Shown here: piece after piece, positions 1 to 4,893 of the stretch | How positions within the stretch are numbered: position 1 is the stretch's first letter | Layout: the number at the start of each line of letters is the position of its first letter | DNA from: Pseudomonadota bacterium | GTDB lineage: Bacteria > Pseudomonadota > Alphaproteobacteria > Acetobacterales > Acetobacteraceae | Assembly: GCA_023390705.1 (NCBI GenBank) | Contig: JAEWCI010000134.1 | Coordinates: 1 to 5,003 of the forward strand | Direction of reading: 5' to 3' | Length of the DNA: 5,003 nt | Notes under the pieces: generated by a model | The model's database searches: none | Seen by the model: the letters and a program-made list of their open reading frames with translations, nothing else | Told to the model about the DNA's origin: nothing | Program-made: the position numbers and the translations under genes

Positions 1-85
1 GCCCGAAGGCGGCACAGCCGAGCGCGACGACGGTGGCGTTGTGGCCGCCGGCAAGGAACAGCGCTTCCAGCAGCGCGCCGCTCAT
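1..85 (-). CDS. mntC: Metal (Mn/Zn/Fe) ABC transporter permease, N-terminal 28 codons only
   Basis: This is the start of the inner-membrane permease of the metal importer, cut by the left edge of the window. The ATG at 85-83 overlaps the stop of the ATPase gene in an ATGA arrangement, and no Shine-Dalgarno motif is visible, so translation probably depends on coupling to mntB. The visible protein begins MSGALLEALFLAGGHNATVV and continues into a hydrophobic stretch. That pattern (short amphipathic start, small polar turn, first membrane helix) is what MntC/TroC-type ABC-3 family permeases show. The order binding protein, ATPase, permease matches mntABC(D) and sitABC(D) operons. The call rests mainly on position and the overlap, since too little protein is visible to test the family on its own. 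A second permease gene may follow outside the window. Confidence 0.75.
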   Translation of the reverse strand, partial: MSGALLEALFLAGGHNATVVALGCAAFG

Positions 86-882
86 GGCCGTGCCGAGTTG
101 CCGACCGGCCCGCCCGCCTGCGCCGCCGCCACCGCCTGTTCCAGCAGCGAGAGCCGGCCGCCATAGGCGCGGGCGAGGTTTTCCGGCGTGAAGCTGCTGG
201 CCATGGGGCCGGAGGCGATGGCGCGGACGTTCAGCAGCAGCACATGCTCGAAATACTGCGGTGCGGTGGCGAGGTCGTGGTGTACGGCGATCACCGTCCG
301 CCCGGCCTCCGCGAGACGTTGCAACACCTCGACGATGGCACGCTCGGTGGCGGCATCGACGCCGGCGAAGGGCTCGTCCATCAGGTAGAGATCGGCTTCC
401 AGCGCCAGGGCGCGGGCGAGGAAGACGCGCTGCTGCTGGCCGCCGGACAACTGACCGATCTGCCGGCTGGCGAAGTCGGCCCTGCCGACCTCGGCCAGCG
501 CGGCGCGGGCGCGCTCCTTCTCCGCCCGGGGCAGGGGGCGGAACCAGCCGGCGCGGGGGTAGCGGCCCATCGCCGCCACCTGCAGCGCGGTTGCCGGAAA
601 GTCCCAGTCCACGCTGGCGCGCTGCGGCAGGTAGCCGACCCGGCGCCGGGCCTCGGCCAGCGGCAGGCCGAAGACCCGGACCTGGCCCGACAGGCGCGGC
701 ACCAGGCCGAGCACGGATTTCAGCAGGGTGGACTTGCCGGCGCCATTCGGCCCGACGATGGCCACCAGCCCGGAGGGCGGCGACACCCAGGAGACATCCC
801 ACAGCACCGGCTGGTCGTGATAGGCGACGGTGAGGTGCTGGACCGACAGCGCCGGGATGGGCAATGGCAGCAAAGGGCTCAC
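82..882 (-). CDS. mntB: Manganese/zinc-type ABC transporter ATP-binding protein
   Basis: This 266-residue ATPase powers the metal importer from the cytoplasmic side. All nucleotide-binding elements are present: Walker A GPNGAGKST (residues 44-52), Q-loop Q87 in YLPQR, signature LSGGQQQR (145-152), Walker B LYLMDEP (165-171), D-loop GVDAATE (174-180), and switch histidine H202 in VHHDL. The segment VDWDFPATALQVAAMGRYP (91-109) is typical of the MntB/ZnuC/TroB group. Length is normal for the family. The start is a GTG at 882-880 that overlaps the TGA of mntA (GTGA). There is no recognisable Shine-Dalgarno sequence ahead of it, which suggests coupled translation. The 3' end overlaps the permease start by four bases. 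Sequence alone does not separate manganese from zinc or iron; the adjacent mntR argues for manganese. Confidence 0.94.
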   Translation of the reverse strand: MSPLLPLPIPALSVQHLTVAYHDQPVLWDVSWVSPPSGLVAIVGPNGAGKSTLLKSVLGLVPRLSGQVRVFGLPLAEARRRVGYLPQRASVDWDFPATALQVAAMGRYPRAGWFRPLPRAEKERARAALAEVGRADFASRQIGQLSGGQQQRVFLARALALEADLYLMDEPFAGVDAATERAIVEVLQRLAEAGRTVIAVHHDLATAPQYFEHVLLLNVRAIASGPMASSFTPENLARAYGGRLSLLEQAVAAAQAGGPVGNSARP

Positions 883-1898
883 GCGCGCGCACCAAGCCGG
901 TTCTGGAAGCCGCGTTGCGGGGCCTCGCCGCCCAGGGCACGGGTGATCGTCGTCACGTTGTGGTCGATCATGCCGATATAGGTCCCCTCATAGGTGCCGG
1001 GGCTGCCCATGGCGTCGGAGAACAGCTCGCCGCCCACGACGACACGATGGCCGCGCGCCGCCGCACCCTCCACCAGGGCGAGCACGTTGCGGTCGGAGAC
1101 CGAGGTCTCCACGAAGACCGCCGGGATGCGGCGCTCCACCAGCACGCCGACCAATTCCTGGATGCGCCGCAGCCCGGCTTCGGATTCGGTGGAGAGGCCC
1201 TGGATGCCCAGCACCTCGATGCCGTAGCGGCGGGCGAAGTAGTTGAAGGCGTCATGCGCCGTGACCAGCACGCGCTGCTGCGCCGGGATGCTCGCCAGGG
1301 CGCGTTCGGCATAGGCGTCCAGCGCCTGCATGCGCTGCTGCAGGGAAGCGAGGTTGCGGCGATAGGTTTCGGCGCCGGCGCTGTCGTGCTCCGCCAGCTT
1401 CTCCGCGATCAGCGCCGCGGCGAGAGACCAGGCGCGCGGGTCCATCCAGACATGCGGGTCGTAATGGCCTTCGGCCCCCGCGGGCTCCAGCCGCTGCTCT
1501 TCCGGCAGCAATTCCGTGACGGCATAGACCGGTTTGCCGCCGCGGGCGATGCGGATGAAGGCATCCGTCATTTTCCCTTCGAGGCCGAGCCCGTTGTAGA
1601 AGACGATGTCGGCCCGCAGCATCCGGGCGATGTCCTCCCGCGTCGGCTTGTAGAGATGCGGGTCCACGCCCGGGCCCATCAGCACCTCCGGCCGCAGGCG
1701 GTCGCCGCCGATCTCCCGCGCCAGGTCGCCGATCATGGCGATGGTCGCCACCACGCCGGGCGGGCCGCGCCGCGCCGTCTGGGCAGCCGCCCCGGCCATG
1801 CCGGTCAGCAACGGCCCGAACCCGCCGGCGGCCAGCAGGGCCACGCGCCGGGAGAAGCCGGAGCGCTGCGCGGAACCAGGGTCAGAGGGATCGTTCAT
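879..1898 (-). CDS. mntA: Periplasmic metal-binding protein of Mn/Zn ABC importer (TroA/MntA family)
   Basis: This is the 339-residue solute-binding component (cluster A-I) that captures a divalent metal in the periplasm and delivers it to the permease. The N-terminus has a twin-arginine-like sequence SRRVALL (16-22), a hydrophobic stretch and an AAA cleavage site near residue 39. Metal ligands inferred from TroA motifs are H81 (VDPHLYKP), H149 (DPHVWMDP), H215 (TAHDAF) and D295 (LFSDAMG). The QGLSTESEAG, FVETSVS and GTYEGTYIGM segments are also typical. The three-His plus one-Asp set is TroA-like; PsaA-type proteins have Glu at the third position. The ATG at 1898 is supported by GAGGAG at 1911-1906, seven bases upstream. 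The stop overlaps the mntB GTG. It is the first gene of the operon and diverges from mntR. Metal identity (Mn over Zn or Fe) is inferred from mntR. Confidence 0.95.
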   Translation of the reverse strand: MNDPSDPGSAQRSGFSRRVALLAAGGFGPLLTGMAGAAAQTARRGPPGVVATIAMIGDLAREIGGDRLRPEVLMGPGVDPHLYKPTREDIARMLRADIVFYNGLGLEGKMTDAFIRIARGGKPVYAVTELLPEEQRLEPAGAEGHYDPHVWMDPRAWSLAAALIAEKLAEHDSAGAETYRRNLASLQQRMQALDAYAERALASIPAQQRVLVTAHDAFNYFARRYGIEVLGIQGLSTESEAGLRRIQELVGVLVERRIPAVFVETSVSDRNVLALVEGAAARGHRVVVGGELFSDAMGSPGTYEGTYIGMIDHNVTTITRALGGEAPQRGFQNRLGARA

Positions 1899-1945
1899 GG
1901 GAGGGCTCCTCGGTCCGCTCTGGCGGTGGTTGTGCCATTCGCCGC

Positions 1946-1978
1946 ATAATAGTTAACGTGCTGCATCATTGGGCTCAA
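1946..1978 (-). promoter_or_regulatory. Candidate promoter of the mntABC operon
   Basis: Reading the minus strand, TTGAGC (1978-1973) is followed after 17 bases by TAACTA (1955-1950), which runs into TATTAT (1951-1946). The two possible -10 hexamers correspond to spacers of 17 and 21 bases. The match to the sigma-70 consensus is moderate at -35 and weak at -10. Position is right: about 50 bases ahead of the mntA ATG, leaving a leader that contains the GAGGAG ribosome binding site. The palindrome at 1988-2003 lies just upstream of the -35. This is a tentative assignment from sequence pattern only. Confidence 0.35.
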
Positions 1979-1987
1979 GCCTGAGAA

Positions 1988-2003
1988 TGAAGCCATGGCT
2001 ACA
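1988..2003. promoter_or_regulatory. Candidate MntR operator (16-bp near-perfect palindrome)
   Basis: TGAAGCCATGGCTACA pairs at seven of eight symmetric positions around its centre, with a perfect 10-bp core AGCCATGGCT (1991-2000). It lies between the -35 elements proposed for mntA (1973-1978) and mntR (2006-2011), where one bound repressor could affect both. Its AGC-N4-GCT core has the same spacing as the E. coli MntR box as I remember it (TAGC-N4-GCTA), and the right half reads GCTA exactly. The outer bases agree less well. Operator function is inference. Confidence 0.5.
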
Positions 2004-2005
2004 AA

Positions 2006-2034
2006 TTGGCGCTGGAGACCGGTAGCGCTATCCT
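2006..2034 (+). promoter_or_regulatory. Candidate mntR promoter, apparently driving a leaderless mRNA
   Basis: TTGGCG (2006-2011) and TATCCT (2029-2034) each match the sigma-70 consensus at four of six positions and are exactly 17 bases apart. A start six or seven bases after the -10 would fall at about 2041, the first base of the mntR ATG. No Shine-Dalgarno sequence is present upstream of that ATG. A perfect 8-bp palindrome TAGCGCTA (2023-2030) overlaps the left edge of the -10 and could be a second regulator contact. Confidence 0.45.
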
Positions 2035-2040
2035 TCCGTG

Positions 2041-2496
2041 ATGGTTCCACCCAAGCCTGACGAGATCGACACCGACGACCCGCCGGCCGAAGCCGCGCGC
2101 CACGCTTCGGCGCGGACGGCGCGGGCCAGCGCCCTGACCGAGGATTATGTCGAGATCATCGCCGACCTGCTGGAGAGCGAGGGCGAGGCACGGCCGACCG
2201 ACATCGCCCGCCGATTCGGCGTGACCCATGCGACCGCGATCAAGACGATTGGCCGGCTGAAGCGGGACGGGCTGGCCCATGCCAAGCCCTATCGCGGTGT
2301 CTTCCTGACCGAGGCCGGGCTGGCCATGGCGCACCGGGTGAAGGCACGGCACCAGACGGTGGTGGCCTTCCTGCGCGCGATCGGCGTGCCTGCCGAGGTG
2401 GCGGAAGTGGATGCCGAAGGCATCGAACACCATGTCAGCGACGCCACGCTGGCGGCCTTCGAGCGCTTCATCGGGCGGCAAGGGGAAGGGCGGTAG
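2041..2496 (+). CDS. mntR: Manganese-responsive DtxR-family repressor MntR
   Basis: This is a cytoplasmic Mn(II)-sensing transcription factor that represses manganese uptake genes when metal is plentiful. Counting from the alternative GTG at 2038 (152 residues; 151 from the ATG), a polar 30-residue tail is followed by a winged helix-turn-helix (about 50-95, with DIARRFGVTHATAIKTIGRL) and a helical metal-binding/dimerisation part. D36, E39, H105, E127, E130 and H131 reproduce the six MntR ligands with the same spacing as B. subtilis D8, E11, H77, E99, E102 and H103. Segments such as PYRGVFLT, RHQ and DAEGIEHHVS resemble E. coli MntR closely, and there is no C-terminal SH3-like domain, as expected for MntR rather than DtxR/IdeR. 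The ATG at 2041 is preferred because the proposed transcript starts there; GTG at 2038 is directly adjacent. It is divergent from mntABC, its probable target. Confidence 0.95.
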   Translation: MVPPKPDEIDTDDPPAEAARHASARTARASALTEDYVEIIADLLESEGEARPTDIARRFGVTHATAIKTIGRLKRDGLAHAKPYRGVFLTEAGLAMAHRVKARHQTVVAFLRAIGVPAEVAEVDAEGIEHHVSDATLAAFERFIGRQGEGR

Positions 2497-2514
2497 CCGC
2501 GCGGCACTACGCGG
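2497..2514 (+). terminator. Weak stem-loop right after mntR
   Basis: CCGCG (2497-2501) and CGCGG (2510-2514) can pair across an 8-base loop immediately after the mntR stop codon. No T-run follows, so this is at best a weak or factor-assisted terminator. No better candidate is visible between mntR and 2700. Confidence 0.15.
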
Positions 2515-2708
2515 ACTGCCCGGTCATCTCGACGGAAAATATGGTGCTGCCGGGTTACGGTGCGACCAAGGCAGCCCGAGGCGGCAATGACAAAGCCAGC
2601 CTAGCGGACATGACGGCTGGTCCGGCGCTGGTGTCCCGATTCCGCAGGCCTTTGGCCTTCGTTCCCGGGCTAACCAGCCTTTGTTCCAGTGGCCGGCCTA
2701 TCCCTTCC

Positions 2709-2731
2709 GTTCGTGGGCAAGGTCCACGAAC
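2709..2731 (-). terminator. Hairpin downstream of the 80-residue membrane protein gene
   Basis: GTTCGTGG (2709-2716) and CCACGAAC (2724-2731) form a perfect 8-bp stem with a 7-base loop. On the minus strand it starts 16 bases after the stop codon at 2747, where a terminator or mRNA-stabilising 3' hairpin would be expected. CCC (2702-2704) and GGG (2736-2738) could extend it across a small internal loop. There is no T-run on either side, so intrinsic termination is uncertain. The rest of 2497-2746 holds nothing else I recognise. Confidence 0.35.
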
Positions 2732-2746
2732 TTCAGGGACAGGGCA

Positions 2747-2989
2747 TCAGGCGGCTTTGGCGATGCCCTTGGAAGTCCCGAGGCTGATGTTGCGGTGGGG
2801 CCGCTGGGCATTGTTCTCGACCACGGCCAACTGGCCTCCCTCATCGGCCAGTTCGCTGATCCTCTGACGGATCGCACGATTGTAGCGTGAGCGGCGAATG
2901 ACCAGGGCGAAGCCGCTGATGGCGACCACCGAGAACATAAGGGCCAGCAAGGCTACCACTTGCCATTGCATCAGGTTGTTCAACGCCAT
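2747..2989 (-). CDS. Small single-pass membrane protein of unknown function (80 aa)
   Basis: I do not recognise a family. The protein has a short polar N-terminus, one clear membrane helix (about residues 11-31, VVALLALMFSVVAISGFALV), then a very basic patch RRSRYNRAIRQR (32-43) and a polar tail with no further helix. The positive patch after the helix predicts an outside N-terminus and a cytoplasmic C-terminus. Third codon positions are strongly G/C-rich in this frame, as expected for a real gene here, and the overlapping plus-strand frames do not look protein-like. AAAGGTGG abuts the ATG at 2989, a ribosome site with unusually short spacing. A second ATG at codon 7 lacks a ribosome site. 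The hairpin at 2709-2731 follows the stop. It lies downstream of the sensor kinase on the same strand but 310 bases away, so it probably has its own promoter. Confidence 0.7.
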   Translation of the reverse strand: MALNNLMQWQVVALLALMFSVVAISGFALVIRRSRYNRAIRQRISELADEGGQLAVVENNAQRPHRNISLGTSKGIAKAA

Positions 2990-3047
2990 CCACCTTTGTG
3001 CGTGTGTTTGATGCGTGACAGCAACACTCCGTGAGTTGATCGCACGT

Positions 3048-3063
3048 TTCTGTCAGAATGACA
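3048..3063. repeat. Overlapping small inverted repeats, possible regulator site
   Basis: TTCTGTCAGAA (3048-3058) is a perfect palindrome around a central T. Overlapping it, TGTCA-GAA-TGACA (3051-3063) is a perfect 5-bp inverted repeat with a 3-base spacer. They sit in the AT-rich island about 60-75 bases upstream of the small membrane protein start. A protein-binding site is possible; no known regulator motif is recognised. Confidence 0.35.
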
Positions 3064-3074
3064 ATGCTCAAAAA

Positions 3075-3083
3075 TGATATAAA
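3075..3083 (+). promoter_or_regulatory. Candidate extended -10 promoter element pointing right
   Basis: TGATATAAA fits an extended -10 (TGN-TATAAT) with five of six hexamer positions. No good -35 lies 16-18 bases upstream. Another possible pair just to the left is TTGATC (3036-3041) and GACAAT (3060-3065), spacer 18. Transcription would run toward the 3' end of the kinase gene, where no same-strand gene is supported, so any product would be a non-coding or antisense RNA. Chance in an AT-rich patch is a real alternative. Confidence 0.25.
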
Positions 3084-3259
3084 TCGCGGTTTTCGTTAAG
3101 AGATTTGCATCTTTCTCGCTTTGGGCTTCCTTGTTGCGTGGACAGCGTTTCCAGGCCTCACAAATGGCAAGCGGATTCCGCGTAAAATTCCTTCCTCGGT
3201 CCGCATTTTCGCCTGCCCTATCTCCCTGGAGGACGGAGGTGAGGGGGCGCAATGCGACG

Positions 3260-3272
3260 GCGCTTCAAGCGC
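3260..3272. repeat. 13-bp perfect palindrome downstream of the kinase gene
   Basis: GCGCTTCAAGCGC is symmetric around its central C. It begins 28 bases past the kinase stop (3300) on the minus strand. As RNA it could form only a short GCGC stem with a 5-base loop and no U-run, so it is a poor terminator. It may be a protein site or chance. Confidence 0.25.
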
Positions 3273-3299
3273 AAGCCTGGTGGGTCCGCGGGCGGCTCG

Positions 3300-4358
3300 T
3301 CACATGCGTTGAGGCGGGGAGAAGCGGACCGCCACCTTGGTCCCCTGGTTCCGGCCCGCGCGTTCGACGGTGCCGCCCAACTGCTGCGCCAACGCCTGGA
3401 TGAGGCGGGTGCCCGTGCCGCCAGTGTCCGCATGGGTTTCGGCGCCGATCCCGTCATCCTCGATTTCCAGGCGCAATTCGCTCCCGCCGGACCGATGGAG
3501 CCGGAGCCAGATATTGCCGGCTCTCCCATCCGGGAATGCGTGCCGCATGGCGTTGGTGACGAGTTCATTCACCAGCAGGCCCACCGAGACCGCCTCGGCC
3601 ACCCCCAGGCGGATCTCGTCGACCCGCACATGCAGCTTGACCGGCCGCAGGGCCACGAGGGTCGGCTGAAGGTCCGTGCTGAGCGAGGTCAGGAATTCCG
3701 ACATGCTGACCAGCGAGGCCGAGGCAGCGCCAAAGTCGAGATGCAGGCGTTCATGAACGCGCGCGAGAACACGGATGCGCGCCGCGGCATCCTCCAGCGC
3801 CATGCTCACGAAGGGATCGCGGGAACGCCTGCCGTCATTGCTGAGGATGCCGGCAACCGCATGCAGGCTGTTCTTCAGCCGGTGATTGATGTCGGCAAGC
3901 AGGACATCCTTCTGCAGATCCGAAGCCCGCAGGCGCCGGTTCGCTTCCGCCAGTTCCTCCACGGCTGCCCGCATCGTCTCGATGCCCGCGGCGGCAAGCA
4001 GGCCAATGGCCACGAACATGCCCAGCGCCATCAGCCTGCTGGGGAGGAGGATGGCGCCGCCATGACGCGGTTCGACGAAGAACCAGAAGGCGAGCAGGGC
4101 CCCGGCCAGCGTGGCGACGAAGCCCGGGCCACGGCCGAAGATGAACGCGGAAATGAGGATGGCCGGGAAGAAGGTGATGAAGGGGTAGCTGTAGACTCCC
4201 TCCAGAGCGAGACGGGCCGCGAAGGCCAGCAGCACGATCCCGACGGTGGCACCATATCGTGCCGGGGAAGGCAGGCCGCGAGCGGCACGAAGCCGCTGAA
4301 GCGCCTGCACGAGTACGCGGTGACGGCCGGACAACCATGCCTGCCGGCTATCTGCCAT
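3300..4358 (-). CDS. Membrane sensor histidine kinase, DUF4118-HisKA_2-HATPase
   Basis: This two-component sensor kinase of 352 residues autophosphorylates on histidine and passes phosphate to an unseen response regulator. Counting from the ATG at 4358, four membrane helices (about 35-56, 59-75, 79-95, 109-131) form a DUF4118-like input module with almost no periplasmic domain. A short coiled linker EELAEANRRLRASD follows (134-147). The HisKA_2 dimerisation helix carries the phospho-acceptor H159 in INHRLKNSL. The ATPase domain has the N-box NELVTNAMRHAF (N264, N269), G1 box EDDGIG (300-305) and GTGTRLIQALAQQLGGT (315-331). Tandem AGGAG motifs at 4375-4371 and 4368-4364, the latter five bases from the ATG, select this start. 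The frame stays open to 4625, but the extra 89 residues look non-coding. No response regulator is adjacent, so it is an orphan here; such kinases often feed PhyR-type or single-domain regulators. The signal is unknown. Confidence 0.94.
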   Translation of the reverse strand: MADSRQAWLSGRHRVLVQALQRLRAARGLPSPARYGATVGIVLLAFAARLALEGVYSYPFITFFPAILISAFIFGRGPGFVATLAGALLAFWFFVEPRHGGAILLPSRLMALGMFVAIGLLAAAGIETMRAAVEELAEANRRLRASDLQKDVLLADINHRLKNSLHAVAGILSNDGRRSRDPFVSMALEDAAARIRVLARVHERLHLDFGAASASLVSMSEFLTSLSTDLQPTLVALRPVKLHVRVDEIRLGVAEAVSVGLLVNELVTNAMRHAFPDGRAGNIWLRLHRSGGSELRLEIEDDGIGAETHADTGGTGTRLIQALAQQLGGTVERAGRNQGTKVAVRFSPPQRM

Positions 4359-4395
4359 GGCTGCTCCTGGCTCCTGTCGAGGCATGGCAGGCATC

Positions 4396-4441
4396 CCCGC
4401 AGGCGGCCGAGGCTCGGCCAGTCTGGGGTGCGGCCTGCGGG
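4396..4441 (-). repeat. Nested inverted repeats in the presumed leader of the kinase mRNA
   Basis: CCCGCAGGC (4396-4404) and GCCTGCGGG (4433-4441) are perfect 9-bp complements. Directly inside the left arm lies a 15-bp perfect palindrome, GGCCGAG-G-CTCGGCC (4405-4419). GCAT (4391-4394) and ATGC (4447-4450) could extend the outer stem past a small internal loop. On the minus strand the element ends 37 bases before the kinase ATG and 20 bases before the first AGGAG. A folded leader or a protein-binding DNA site is possible; function is unknown. Confidence 0.4.
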
Positions 4442-4764
4442 CAGGAATGCGCCGGAACGGAGAAGGGCAGCGAAGACGGAGGCCGCCGAATCCAGCACCA
4501 GGGGCGTCGGCTGCGGCGTCTGGAACAGCCGTGCCAATGGCCGCGCGCCACCGGTGCCGCTGTTGTTTCGGGCCATGGCGGCCCCGGCGTTGAACCCTTT
4601 GGCCTGGCGGCACCGCCGCGGGCATTTCGCATGGCCGAGCCAGTTGGTTGTTCCGGCCCCGCCGAGCCTAGGTCACCCGTGCGGACCCCGCAACAAACTT
4701 TCCGCTTGCGGCCTGCCGGCTCCGGCCCCTGGCCTCGCCTGCGAAAACCACGAAGCGAGCAGGT

Positions 4765-4783
4765 CGGCGCTGCGGCAGCGCCG
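4765..4783. repeat. 19-bp perfect palindrome
   Basis: CGGCGCTGC-G-GCAGCGCCG is fully symmetric around the central G. As RNA it would give a stem of seven or eight G/C-rich pairs. A further GCAGCGCTG lies at 4790-4798. There is no T-run on either side, so it is not an obvious intrinsic terminator. It lies in the gene-free region between two divergent genes. Confidence 0.4.
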
Positions 4784-4828
4784 TGTGAGGCAGCGCTGGC
4801 CATCGGCCGGATAAACTGGCGACAGTAT

Positions 4829-4848
4829 GCGGGTGCTGTCAAACCCGC
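4829..4848 (+). repeat. Hairpin upstream of the small gene at the right edge
   Basis: GCGGGT (4829-4834) and ACCCGC (4843-4848) form a 6-bp stem with an 8-base loop, about 45 bases before the ATG at 4894. An overlapping pair GACAG (4821-4825) and CTGTC (4836-4840) is mutually exclusive with it. It is either a leader structure or an operator-like site. Evidence is structural only. Confidence 0.25.
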
Positions 4849-4893
4849 GCCGGGCAGGCACGCTGAAGCAGCATCCGCCGAGGGAGGGTCCCG

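Larger units (their letters stand above)
2990..3299. other. Intergenic region with an AT-rich island between the small membrane gene and the kinase
   Basis: No convincing gene is present. The stretch from about 3036 to 3120 is clearly richer in A/T than its surroundings. It contains two overlapping inverted repeats and an extended -10-like element, annotated separately. A purine-rich, ribosome-site-like run (3230-3247) precedes an ATG at 3252, but that frame runs antisense through the kinase. The promoter of the 80-residue gene should be here on the minus strand, yet I found no hexamer pair I would defend. Confidence 0.5.
4359..4893. other. 535-bp gene-free region between the kinase and the small gene at the right edge
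   Basis: Several frames are open on both strands because of high GC content, but none has a ribosome site, a recognisable domain or a plausible composition. The region is unusually rich in GC palindromes (4396-4441, 4765-4783, 4829-4848). It must hold promoters for the leftward kinase and the rightward gene. A perfect TTGACA lies on the minus strand at 4842-4837, but no acceptable -10 follows at 16-19 bases. I see no degraded gene, tRNA or riboswitch that I can name. Confidence 0.5.

Noticed and set aside
1872..1895. GGAAC and CGTT resembling an EcfG general-stress promoter
   Set aside because: The spacer is 15 bases, shorter than the usual 16-18. It lies inside mntA and about 145 bases before mntR, which has a closer promoter candidate.
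864..1949. 361-codon rightward open frame
   Set aside because: It lies opposite mntA, which has clear family motifs and a signal peptide. The His/Arg/Gln-rich translation is typical of an antisense frame.
2541..2867. 108-codon rightward open frame
   Set aside because: It has no ribosome site, overlaps the better-supported 80-residue leftward gene, and its translation shows no structure.
2980..3252. 90-codon leftward open frame with a TTG start
   Set aside because: It runs through the AT-rich regulatory island with unbiased third positions, overlaps the start of the 80-residue gene and lacks a supported start.
4359..4625. Extension of the kinase by 89 residues to an upstream start at 4625
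   Set aside because: Tandem AGGAG motifs directly precede the ATG at 4358, and the extra residues are Arg/Pro-rich with no domain. The family usually begins shortly before the first membrane helix.
3252..4814. Long rightward open frame (520 codons) with a purine-rich sequence before its ATG
   Set aside because: It is antisense to the kinase, whose domains are unambiguous. The translation is rich in Arg, Gly, Ala, Gln and Pro with no domain, as GC-rich shadows usually are.
4348..4842. 164-codon leftward open frame
   Set aside because: It has a TTG start, no ribosome site, low-complexity composition, and an overlap with the kinase start in another frame.
4837..4842. Perfect TTGACA on the minus strand as the kinase promoter
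   Set aside because: No acceptable -10 hexamer follows at 16-19 bases, and it is about 480 bases from the kinase ATG.
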